Assembly (NCBI GenBank): GCA_013054445.1
Contig: JAAMPI010001192.1
Span: 1-18,064 of the forward strand
Source: Cudoniella acicularis
Taxonomy: Eukaryota; Ascomycota; Leotiomycetes; Helotiales; Helotiaceae
Reading direction: 5' to 3'
DNA length: 18,064 nt
This document shows positions 1 to 7,731 of this stretch, piece after piece (position 1 is the stretch's first letter; each line of letters opens with the position of its first letter). The position numbers and the translations under genes are program-made. Under the pieces are notes generated by a model that was not told where the DNA came from, did not search any database, and was given only the letters and a program-made list of their open reading frames with translations.

Positions 1-764
1 TGTATATAAAAAGGGCAAAAAATCGTTAAAAAAAAATCATATTCTAATTTTAAAGATATTTTCTAAGAGTATTTCCGGATTTTATATTTAGAAATTAGGA
101 TGTATTAAAAGTATACCTTCTAAAGTATATTAGTAACAAACGTAAGATTTATAACAGTTATAGTTATATAATTATATACTCTTCTAAAAGGTGAAAAACA
201 GCTGTTTTTAGTGGGGTTTTAGAAATTCGCTAATAGCAGTTGCGTAGTACTGTAGTGGCGAGATCCAAATATCATCCTCTTCGGTTGTTGATCACGAGCT
301 CCCCCGAGCACACGCTGCAACCCAAATAACGTACAGCCCTAGAAGCATCCACGGGCCAACCACCCACTTTTACCCCTGTCGGAACATCAAAAATTTGAGA
401 TTCTCTCAAAGTACTTAGAAAATTGTAAAAACTTCTAGAATTACTATGTTGAGGTAGCTGGTCACGAATATATACTCGAAATTTTGATTTTATGCCGTTG
501 TGGTGAAATCAAAGTTTGGGCGGTTGAGTGGTCTGGGGGTTGGCCCATAGACCCCTTCCAATCTCCTCTATTACATTTTCTCGCTCGTGGCTACGTGATG
601 GGTCGCGGATGCCTGACAGCCCAACTTACTTAAAAGGGTGTCACTACCGCCAACCGCAACCTGACAACTCCCAACATTTCAATTATTACAGTAGCAGACA
701 GGTTCTTGCTTTGCTTGTTAGGGCCTCACAGCTCCCAGATATTCCTAACCTGTCAACTCTCACC
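1..764. other. AT-rich edge and HET-gene upstream region, no gene seen
   Basis: Bases 1 to about 235 are strongly AT-rich with long A and T runs and many TA dinucleotides, and no coding frame stands out. From about 240 the composition becomes ordinary. The open frame that starts at 528 runs into the HET gene, but residues encoded before 765 do not resemble the HET family, so I treat 240-764 as promoter and leader. The AT-rich part resembles the edge of a decayed repeat block of the kind common in fungal genomes, but no element ends could be recognised. Confidence 0.5.
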
Positions 765-1046
765 ATGAGACTTCTCAATGTCAGGACAAGGGAGGTGAGG
801 GGATTCTTTGACGATCGGATTCCGCCCTACGCAGTCCTCTCGCACGCGTGGGGCGCAGAAGAGCCCTCCTTTATCGACATTCAATCCTCGCACTTCAACT
901 ACAAGATTCGGCTTCTAAACGCTAGGGCGCTGGAGGTGGAGGAGTTCTTCGGCCCTCGAATTCCTCCCTACACGATCCTCTCACACACATGGGACACTGA
1001 CGAAGTGACCTTTAGCGACATTCGATCCTCGCACTTCAAGCACAAG
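765..1046 (+). repeat. 141-bp in-frame tandem duplication in the HET N-terminus
   Basis: Codons 1-47 (765-905) and 48-94 (906-1046) are two copies of the same segment, each running from RLLN through FF, RIPPY, LSH-x-W and SSHF to a final Lys. By eye 27 of 47 residues match. The copies are diverged at the DNA level, so the duplication is old. The HET domain normally has one such first block; the second copy leads into the rest of the domain and is probably the functional one. Confidence 0.8.
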
Positions 1047-1659
1047 AAAGGGTTCGGAAAAATTGAGTATGCGTGCAAGCAGACTATCGCGGACGGTTGG
1101 GACTACACCTGAATCGATACCTGTTGCATCGACAAGACTAGCAGCGCCGAACTCGGCGAGGCCATTAATTCTATGTTCCAATGGTATCTAGAGGCTGAAG
1201 TGTGTTATGCGTACCTCGCTGATGTCTATGAGGGTCTTGGTTCTGGTCTCTGCGAGCAGGATGATGCTACCAGCGACCCAATCGAAGTCGCAGGCGGTCT
1301 AGCTTCCCCTTGCGTATATGCTGGTAACCGCGACCGTGGATACGATCCATCCGGCATTCGAGAGACTTCCTTTGGGCGAAGCAGATGGTTCGCTAGAGGC
1401 TGGACCCTCCAGGAGCTGGTCGCTCCTCGCGAGGTCAAATTCTACAGTGCGGACTGGAAGTTCCTCGGGAGCAAACGCGAGTTGGCGCGGGGGCTGCAAC
1501 AGATCACCAGCATCGACTACTTCATATTGACAATACAGAATGGCTGTCTCTTACAGCGAGCCCTTGATGAAACGTGCGCAGCCCGAAAGATGTCCTGGGC
1601 ATCTAAGCGAGAGACCACCAGACCTGAAGACATTGCGTATTGTCTACTCGGATTGTTTG

Positions 1660-1712
1660 GTGAATCTCTCTTGAGGCAAGCGTAACTGGACTATGATTTA
1701 CGAGAGTTGCAG
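1660..1712 (+). other. Intron of the HET gene (53 nt)
   Basis: GT at 1660 and AG at 1711-1712. Removing it joins G(1659) to GT(1713-1714) and gives the family motif LFGINMPLLYGEG across the junction. Without removal the frame stops at 1683-1685. Confidence 0.88.
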
Positions 1713-2483
1713 GTATCAACATGCCATTGCTGTACGGCGAGGGTGTGAAGGCGTTCACACGACTTCAACAGGAAATCGCGAGAGTCTCGAACGATCAGTC
1801 GCTTCTGGCTTGGGAATTTGCCTGCGCTGACGAGAGCTACCATGATCCCACCCTATTTGCCTGTAATCCCAGCTACTTCGCGTCGGCCGGCAGCATGGTC
1901 CGGCATGATATTAATGGGGATAGCTTCAGGCCGTGGACCCTGACCAACTTGGGCATCAGCTTAGAAGTACCAGTGTTACAGACTCAGCAAACACCGGATC
2001 GATCGACTTGCACCGCAATACTATCCTGCCACTACGAAGACGATATGAGGGGCCCAATTGGCATACGCCTCGAACCGTTCGGGACAGGTTCGGTGCGATA
2101 CGATATCTTTGTTCCCACATCATACTCACCTCGGCTCATCATCCTCGACGTGGATCAAGTCAAGCCGAACATTACGAGGCCAATTCACATCGTTGATAAT
2201 AAGACCTTTTTTACCCCTATCCGCCTGGAGAACGTCGGGACCGCCAACCCCATGGAATTGGTCTGTGCCCAAACCAAGAAGTTCTGGGTGAGGCTAGACC
2301 GGCCGACTGGGGCAGTCTTCGAGCAATACGAAGTAATCGAATGGTTCCCTCCGGCTTGCTGGAACAGTCGTGGAATGACTATTTGCTTCCAGAACAGTGC
2401 CAGCAACCAGGCGGCCCTTCGCTTGCAGCGTTTTGGTGACACTAGAAGCGTCGTCGTCAGCTTCGGTGTCAGACCCAGGAACA

Positions 2484-2726
2484 TGTGATCGGTCACGTGG
2501 GGGGCCGAGGGGTCGAAGGAACGAGGTGAGCTCGTCGGCCTGTCGATATCTCGGTCCCCACTGCCACGACCTATATAGCCATATAGTTTTCCTATGTTAG
2601 AGCGTGTGCTCAACTCATATTCCAATATCATCACTTGATTAGGATAACGCTCTACCAGAACCTGCTTGACGCTTCCAAGGCTAGGTAAACCCTATTCACG
2701 TGACATCGAGATCTCACGTGATAACA
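2484..2726. mobile_element. Solo-LTR-like insertion (family A, copy 1) in the HET 3' coding region
   Basis: The element starts TGTGAT and ends ATAACA, giving imperfect terminal inverted repeats (TGTGAT against TGTTAT). It is flanked by GAACA (2479-2483) and GAACG (2727-2731), a 5-bp target-site duplication with one transition. Inside are TCACGTG near both ends and a TATA-like CTATATAG around 2571, as in a retrotransposon LTR promoter. It has no coding capacity. A diverged collinear relative lies at 6562-6813. It provides the final Met codon and TGA (2486-2488) of the interrupted HET frame. A short non-autonomous DNA element is an alternative, but TG...CA ends with a 5-bp duplication favour an LTR. 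Confidence 0.66.
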
Positions 2727-2856
2727 GAACGTTACATTCGGCTCCCAAACTATGAATTCAGCCTCGTCTTTACCGTGGGTCTACCTAGAATTAGACGAGG
2801 CGGGGAGATCGCTGGAGCAAATCTCCGACGACTCGGCGAGGAGACTTTTATTGTGA
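2727..2856 (+). pseudogene. Stranded C-terminal end of the HET gene after the insertion
   Basis: If the insertion and one copy of the target duplication are taken out, the HET frame continues from AGG-AAC at the left junction into GTT at 2731. It stays open for 41 codons to TGA at 2854-2856. The encoded tail (containing LPWVYLELDEAG) has an ordinary hydrophilic/hydrophobic mix and looks like coding sequence. An open run of this length has roughly a one-in-seven probability by chance, so the support is moderate; frame preservation exactly at the target-site duplication adds weight. Confidence 0.55.
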
Positions 2857-3446
2857 AACGTGTCAGAATATCTAAGAATGCCAAGGGTCACGATTCGGGC
2901 ATGCATCACCCACATGCTGCGGATGGGTGAGCCTTGTTTCGTTGTGGCCGTGGATTTTCAAGTCAGAACCCCTAATAATAATTTCTATATCGAAGGCAGG
3001 TCGGGTAACGGCACAAATAAACCAGACGGATATCAAAGTGATGGCCTAGACGCCAAGGAAAATAAATAAACAAAATAATAATAAAGCCTCCCTGTAAATC
3101 GGGCCTGGCATCCACTTTTGATCTACAGCAGCAATAACAACGGCGAAGCAAGGCTGAGCAATTATATTTGGCCCTCTTGTAATTTGCGGCCTGTCCTACT
3201 GCCTGTATCTTTCTCTGGAGCCATTATTGGCTGAGTCGTTTTTAGCTGGTGTCTTTCATTGGCTGGATCTACTTAAAAAATATAAACACCATGAATTATT
3301 CACAGCAGGATGTCAGCCATCGTAGCTCCTGTAAATCCGTCATATTGACTATAGATCATCAAATAATTTAGGTGATAAGTACAGTAATCATTGAATATAG
3401 ATCCGTATATCGAACTATAATTGTTATTAAAATAATCTAATGGCGT
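2857..3446. other. Intergenic, no gene recognised
   Basis: Short open frames at 2700-2930 and 2860-3069 have no recognisable family and atypical composition. From about 3040 the sequence becomes rich in A/T (runs such as AATAAATAAACAAAATAATAATAA). No RNA gene or promoter motif was seen. Confidence 0.5.
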
Positions 3447-3554
3447 TGTTACAGCTCTGCAAAGGCACTAGGGGCCCTGACGTCACGTGGGGACGTATTT
3501 GCAAGAAGTGCTGTATTCACGAAGAAACTAAGCTAAGGAGAGAAGAAGAGAGGT

Positions 3555-3578
3555 GGCCCCGAAGGGGCCTTATATATA
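3555..3578. promoter_or_regulatory. GC hairpin followed by TATA box inside the LTR-like element
   Basis: GGCCCC (3555-3560), loop GAA, GGGGCC (3564-3569), then TATATATA. This layout suits a core promoter of a retroelement LTR, with the hairpin transcribed or immediately upstream. Function is inferred from layout only. Confidence 0.35.
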
Positions 3579-3612
3579 GGAGGTGAGTCTAGCACGGACT
3601 AGGACACGTGGC

Positions 3613-3645
3613 AAGGGGGACGCGTCAGGTAAGGGGGACGCGTCA
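3613..3645. repeat. Direct repeat of a 15-mer (AAGGGGGACGCGTCA)
   Basis: Perfect copies at 3613-3627 and 3631-3645, separated by GGT, near the right end of the LTR-like element. Each holds the palindrome ACGCGT. It could be a duplicated protein-binding site or replication slippage. Confidence 0.75.
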
Positions 3646-3661
3646 AACCAGGTCTGTGACA

Positions 3662-4082
3662 GGCCAATGATCTCCTAGGAAGATTCTCTCAGGACCTGTT
3701 CATCCCAAGAACTATGATATCCGAGGAGCTAGGTTCTCCTAGGAGCTATAGTCTTATAAGAACTTTCTCTTAAGACTAATGATCTCTTAGGAAAATTCTC
3801 TTAGGACCTATTCTGTCCTAGGACATGAATTTAATAATTTTTATATAATATTTTAGAACAATAAGATTTTTAAATATTAATATTTCAAATAAATCTTTAA
3901 TAGTTTTATTTAGTATAATGTTTTATTTTTTAATTTAATTTATTAAAAATTATATAAATAAAAGTTTAATATCTGAGATTTAACTTACTTTTATTAATAA
4001 AGCATTTGAAGCTAATAAATATCGCTTTTCCTCTTAGGAAACGCTAAGAAAGTTTAAACCTAAAACTAGAAACTTTATCTCT
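3662..4082. repeat. CCTAGG-palindrome block followed by an AT-rich tract
   Basis: Three perfect palindromes centred on CCTAGG lie at 3673-3680, 3736-3745 and 3815-3824, plus an inverted repeat GTCTTA...TAAGAC (3751-3756 with 3771-3776). A 36-nt repeat occurs at 3666-3701 and 3778-3813; its four differences are all C/T or G/A transitions toward A/T in the second copy. From about 3825 to 4080 the DNA is very AT-rich and non-coding. This looks like a decayed repeat, possibly mutated by RIP, but no coding relic identifies its class. Confidence 0.6.
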
Positions 4083-4505
4083 CTAGTAGCCTTTAATAGC
4101 AATGTCTCTCGTATCCCAACGGACAACAACGCTTGCCTCTACTGGCATCTCACCTTGGGCCTCGTTGAATCCTAGACAGATATAGTTTCATAAGTTGCAG
4201 CATTGTAGCGGGGTTAGCCACTGTGTACTTTTTATTAGCTGTTTTAGTATTGCGGGCAGGCAGGATAACTGCAACAGCCATGTGATAAAGAGCTGCTTTC
4301 TTTCATCTGTATATATTATACGTCGATACCCGTACAGACTGGATTGATACACTTATTTGACGTTTGCCTGACGATACTGCTTCCCGATTATACCCCTGAT
4401 TGACTGATCATTGGCTGATTAGATATTTGCTTATGCTGGGTCCTGAGTACTTGTTGTCTTGTTGTCTTGTTGATACCTCATCCCCTCCTTTTCATCCCCT
4501 CTTCG
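4083..4505. other. Intergenic, 3' flank of the MFS gene
   Basis: No complete gene. A minus-strand frame of 34 codons (4187 down to TAG at 4083-4085) reads like protein (it includes EAQGEMPVEAS) but has no start or family I can name; it could be a relic. Around 4458-4475 there is a short TTGTTGTCTTGTTGTC repeat. The rest is the transcribed flank downstream of the transporter. Confidence 0.4.
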
Positions 4506-6362
4506 TTACAAATAACTTAAATAGAGAGAAATGATCCCCACTATAGAATATAAAACCTATTGGTTATTAGTTAAGTTTTTTGCAAATTAGCGAGGAAAAT
4601 CTTACCGCACTGAGGTAGTACGGGGCCCCAGAAGCTAAAGATCCATGAGTCACGCCCCAAGAGTACATTACAGCCATGACTGGCGTCCCTACTAATGCGC
4701 CTAAAATCTCACAAGTCGAGATTATTGTATAAAGTTGCCCAGTGTAGCCGCTGTCAACCGATGCAGATACAAAAGCCCTGAGTAATATCCCACTGCCATA
4801 ACCAAGGGTAAAAATGATAAGCCCTATTGAGGAGAATTATTCTCTAGTAGTTATTACAAGTAGGGCAGGGCGCGTACCAAGTATTAAGCTCCAAATATAA
4901 GGAGCTAGTCCAATGATTAAGACTCCCACACATGAGAAAAGAATGCTCCATTGAGCGATCCGCAAATCTCTCAGCTCTGGTAGTAGACCCCAAGAAGCCG
5001 TCAGCCATTTGCCTATGGCCGGAATCAAAATTAAGAAGAGCAAGGCTAAGACTCCAGCTTTGATCGACAACAAATACCCAGCCTGTGATGTATTAATTAT
5101 GAGCAGAACATGAAGAGTGGAGTTATACCTGAGCGATATTCCACTTGTACCTCTGCGATAAATATGCGATAAGAAATCTGACACATGTTTTAGCAGCCGC
5201 AATAAGCGTAAAGATGCCGAGGCAAAGAACGATAGTCTTGTTAAAAGGGAATGAAGTCCATGGTTCAATGAACAAAGCGATAAATCTATTCCCAATAGAA
5301 AGACGTTTAGTCGAACCACTGCGGACTTCTTCTACATCATCTAGTAAGGGTTGAAATCCTGGATCGTCAGGCGATTCATCGAGTTGTGCCTTCCGCGGTC
5401 GATTCCTAGTAGCGGCCGGGTTTCCTGAAAGCAAAAGGGTCGGAATAGAGGCAACGGCAAAGCAGGTGACCGAGCATATAAACGGCAGAGACAACCCAAC
5501 TGACATCAAAGTAGACCCGATTGATGCCGCAAAAAAGTCGGTGGTATATGCGACTGCCTCCAATAATGAGAATGCAGTAGTTCTACAATTCTTAGCTTCA
5601 ATCAAAAAATGGGCGGCTGAAAGAGTCACCTTTGCTCAAGTGAAATAGAATCGTTAAGTACGGTGAAAAGCATTGCGTTCGATACCCTTGGCCCTCCGCC
5701 AATCGACAAAAAGAAAGGTACGATATAATAGCACCATATTGGAAACAGATCCTGGCGAAAGCCTAATTGTTTTAGAAATTGAGATAAAGGCCGAAAAAAA
5801 TCGAAAAGACACACCAATAACTGCAAGAGATGTCCAATATAACACAGCACTTAGAATGTTTAATAGTAAAACCAGTTTTCCGCCTCTGCGGTCTGCTAGG
5901 ATCCCTAGGGGAAGCTGAACCATAAGCTCTGTATGCTCTGTTAGCCGTCTTGTCTCTTGACATTGATAAGGACAGCTATTTCTTACCAACTAAGTTCGCT
6001 CCAACTGATGTGATTGTTATGAGCATCGCGAAATATGCTTGTATAGGGCCTGACTTGCATTCCGTCTCTGGAATATGGCTGTATGGGAGATATTTCCCGG
6101 GCTCATACCGATGGTAGTATTCGTGACACGCAGCGTTTTCTAGAAGTTGCATAGTAGGAGCTTCTAATGAAGAGCTCGCAAGAACAAGAACGAACATAAT
6201 AATGCAACAAAGCCACTTATTTGAGGAGGGATCACCCATTTTGGCCGTCGGAGCGGGAGTCATCGTATCAGCCTCGCCATTTAGCTCGGTATAGAAGGAT
6301 TCGGAATTGCTCTCCCTATCGCTATCTGCGCCTTCTGTGGTGCTCGAGTTTGTGAAGTTCAT
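4506..6362 (-). CDS. Major facilitator superfamily transporter, 7 exons
   Basis: Membrane transporter of the MFS_1 type with about 12 predicted membrane segments; the substrate cannot be told. Exons run 6362-5987, 5937-5815, 5762-5630, 5582-5129, 5082-4878, 4823-4606 and 4556-4506, totalling 519 codons plus stop. All six introns are 46-54 nt with GT...AG ends and mostly CTAAC/CTAAG-like branch sites. Start 6362 follows an in-frame TGA three codons upstream. Family features are a polar N-terminal tail of about 45 residues, a first membrane segment leading to QLLENAACHEYY, LPLGILADRRGGKLVLL (the loop 2-3 signature), IGGGPRVSNAM, and a long charged central loop. After this come AGYLLSIKAG and IISTCEILGALVG. 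The last small exon adds the final hydrophobic segment. The LENAACxxYY pattern resembles fungal SLC46-like carriers; that assignment is tentative. The gene appears intact, with an LTR-like repeat about 200 bp upstream. Confidence 0.85.
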
Positions 6363-6561
6363 GACTGCTCATGTGTAAAGAAACGCTTGTATGATGATAG
6401 AAGACTCCAGCCAACAGGTAATAATATTCAGACAAGTTGCTTTGAGTGGTGCGGCCGGAATGGGGGTACAGGATGGATCCGACTCTGATTGCTTTGTCAT
6501 CAGCTGTGGGACCCTGATAACCGAGCCACCTTCCAGACATTAATGTCAAGACCCGAGCTCA
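6363..6561. promoter_or_regulatory. Upstream region of the MFS gene
   Basis: Short non-coding stretch between the transporter start codon and the repeat at 6562. No clear TATA box was seen. A minus-strand open frame here overlaps the start in another frame and is not family-like. Confidence 0.35.
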
Positions 6562-6813
6562 CATGATGAGTCACGTGGGAAACTGGGGGTCGGGGAGCCG
6601 AGCTCAGGACGGCGACTCGCTGGCCCCCGGACTCAGTTCACAGTTAGTACGATTCACGAGATCAGGACTATTATATAAACAAGGGGTTTTCCTAGATAAA
6701 TAGTCGTGCTCAACTTCTTTAATAAAAATAACATTCTACAAGATTTGGCTCGATACTTCAAGTTTTGGAAGTAAACCAAGAATCGTACAATTAACCGAGC
6801 CCCGTGCTTATCA
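6562..6813. mobile_element. Diverged LTR-like element (family A, copy 2)
   Basis: Shares an ordered series of blocks with the element at 2484-2726: TGAT-NNG-TCACGTGGG (6564-6579), a TATATAAAC-type box near 6671, GTTTTCCTA (6686-6694), GTGCTCAACT (6706-6715), TCTAC (6735-6739) and GTAAACC (6771-6777). Two of these blocks are 20 nt apart in both copies, and other spacings differ by small indels. The expected first bases TG read CA here, and no target-site duplication is visible, so it is older. It sits upstream of the minus-strand MFS gene. Confidence 0.6.
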
Positions 6814-7017
6814 AAATGCTCCCCTGGCAAAAAACTCACTTTTACCAGACAATTTGACGCCCTTTGGCATTATCTGGCATTGTGCGTACCTTTTAAAATG
6901 TCGTATCAATTTAGGCTGATTATAGATAACAAATCCTTCTCGACACCTATTCTACCTTTAAACCCGCGCTCCTATCCAGTCACCACTAGTTCCAATTTCA
7001 GTCACGTGGTCCCCTCA
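6814..7017. other. Intergenic, no gene seen
   Basis: Separates the repeat from the 3' end of the ankyrin gene. It contains one more CAGTCACGTGG motif at 7000-7010, but the surrounding sequence does not continue the LTR similarity. Confidence 0.4.
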
Positions 7018-7731
7018 TTATTCACCGCCGGCTATCGCAAGATCCCACACCACTTCGCTGCTAGTACCTGATTCCTCCGAGGCTGCATTATAGTCCTTGA
7101 CGTTGTTTTCGTTGTCATTGATTAGAGAATTCGTGAAGACCTTGTGCACCATTGTTGTGATTGCGGCGTTGCCGATACAAATCAAGATGAAGTGAAGAAA
7201 TGCCGATAAGAGGTTGACGACTGCGGTGCGGAACTTTCTTCTCTCCCGGGTAGATATCATAGCATCGCTGATTTCGGAGTTGGCGATCTTAGCAGCTAGC
7301 TTCTCAGCCTTGGCCGTCGTACCACGCTCTTCTACGAGGAGTTGAATCACTTCAGGGTTTTTGCGTTCCATCAGCTCATTCTCGAGGGGTTTCGAGCCAT
7401 CGTTAAGATCTGGATGAGAGTATCTAGCATTGGCCTTGTGCTTCAGCAATAGTTCAACGATTTCGGCTCGGCCGCGGCCTCGTCCTTGAGTTGTCACAAT
7501 CCACAAAGGGGTTCGGCGATCGCTCGAGAGGGCATCGGCGTCGGCTCCGTGGTTGAGGAGGAGCCGGACGACTTCGACGTGTCCGTTACGTGCTGCTAGA
7601 GCGAGCGGGGTGAGACCGAAGGTCCCTTTTCCCCTTTCGTGGCTCGGCTCATTGATTCCACAGTTTTTAAGATAGAAGATCAGTGTCGTTCCTGTGAGGA
7701 CGCCGGCCGCGGCGTCAATGTAGAGAGTCAT
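7018..7731 (-). CDS. Ankyrin-repeat protein with C-terminal membrane segment (truncated paralog of ankyrin-vWA family)
   Basis: Single open frame of 237 residues. Ankyrin repeats are clear at about 39-70 (GLTPLALAARNGHVEVVRLLL), 72-105 (TPLW...EIVELLLKH) and, weaker, 113-140 (PLENEL...EVIQLLVE). An Arg/Lys-rich linker and a hydrophobic stretch at about 170-193 follow, which could span a membrane. The layout (ankyrins, basic linker, amphipathic or membrane helices) matches the first 220 residues of the divergent gene at 8940, but the vWA half is absent. The family commonly continues into a vWA domain, so this is either a short form or a truncated gene; the last 40 residues are low-complexity. 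It shares a 1.2-kb divergent upstream region with its neighbour. Biochemical role unknown; ankyrins mediate protein binding. Confidence 0.72.
   Translation of the reverse strand: MTLYIDAAAGVLTGTTLIFYLKNCGINEPSHERGKGTFGLTPLALAARNGHVEVVRLLLNHGADADALSSDRRTPLWIVTTQGRGRGRAEIVELLLKHKANARYSHPDLNDGSKPLENELMERKNPEVIQLLVEERGTTAKAEKLAAKIANSEISDAMISTRERRKFRTAVVNLLSAFLHFILICIGNAAITTMVHKVFTNSLINDNENNVKDYNAASEESGTSSEVVWDLAIAGGE

Larger units (their letters stand above)
765..2488 (+). pseudogene. HET-domain (heterokaryon incompatibility) protein, disrupted
   Basis: HET-domain proteins act in fungal self/non-self recognition and can trigger cell death after fusion of unlike hyphae. Start 765 has a good context (CACCATG) and begins the family-typical MRLLN. 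Visible HET signatures are YAVLSHAWG and YTILSHTW near the N-terminus, IDTCCIDK, the segment around residue 190 ending RGWTLQELVAP, and RPEDIAYCLLGLFGINMPLLYGEG. The last spans a 53-nt intron at 1660-1712 (GTGAAT...TTGCAG) that restores the frame exactly. Two lesions break the gene. TGA at 1110-1112 sits where the motif W-IDTCCIDK needs Trp (residue 116). An LTR-like insertion at 2484 supplies the present last codon and stop. The N-terminal 47 residues are tandemly duplicated. If the stop were read as Trp, the product would be about 556 residues. Pseudogene or null allele is an inference; the HET identification is firm. Confidence 0.88.
3447..3661. mobile_element. LTR-like element (family B), about 215 bp
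   Basis: Begins TGTTACAG and ends CTGTGACA, terminal inverted repeats matching at 7 of 8 positions with the TG...CA ends of LTRs. Inside are a GC-rich hairpin followed directly by TATATATA (3555-3578), a TCACGTG motif at 3484 and a doubled 15-mer near the right end. The flanking 5-mers GGCGT (3442-3446) and GGCCA (3662-3666) match at only 3 positions, so a target duplication is not secure. No internal retroelement genes are present, so it would be a solo LTR or a relic. Confidence 0.5.

Noticed and set aside
2185..2634. 149-codon open frame on the minus strand
   Set aside because: It lies antisense to the HET coding sequence, runs into the LTR-like element and has no family features.
4204..4510. 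Candidate LTR with ends TGTAGCG...CGTTACA
   Set aside because: The right end overlaps the stop codon and last exon of the MFS gene (4506-4508), and no flanking duplication exists, so the inverted ends are probably chance.
4506..6362. MFS gene as a frameshifted pseudogene
   Set aside because: Each apparent frame change coincides with a 46-54 nt GT-AG intron that restores family motifs across the junction.
6999..7017. Third copy of the family A LTR starting at CAGTCACGTGG
   Set aside because: Only the CACGTG core is shared; none of the other ordered blocks follow.
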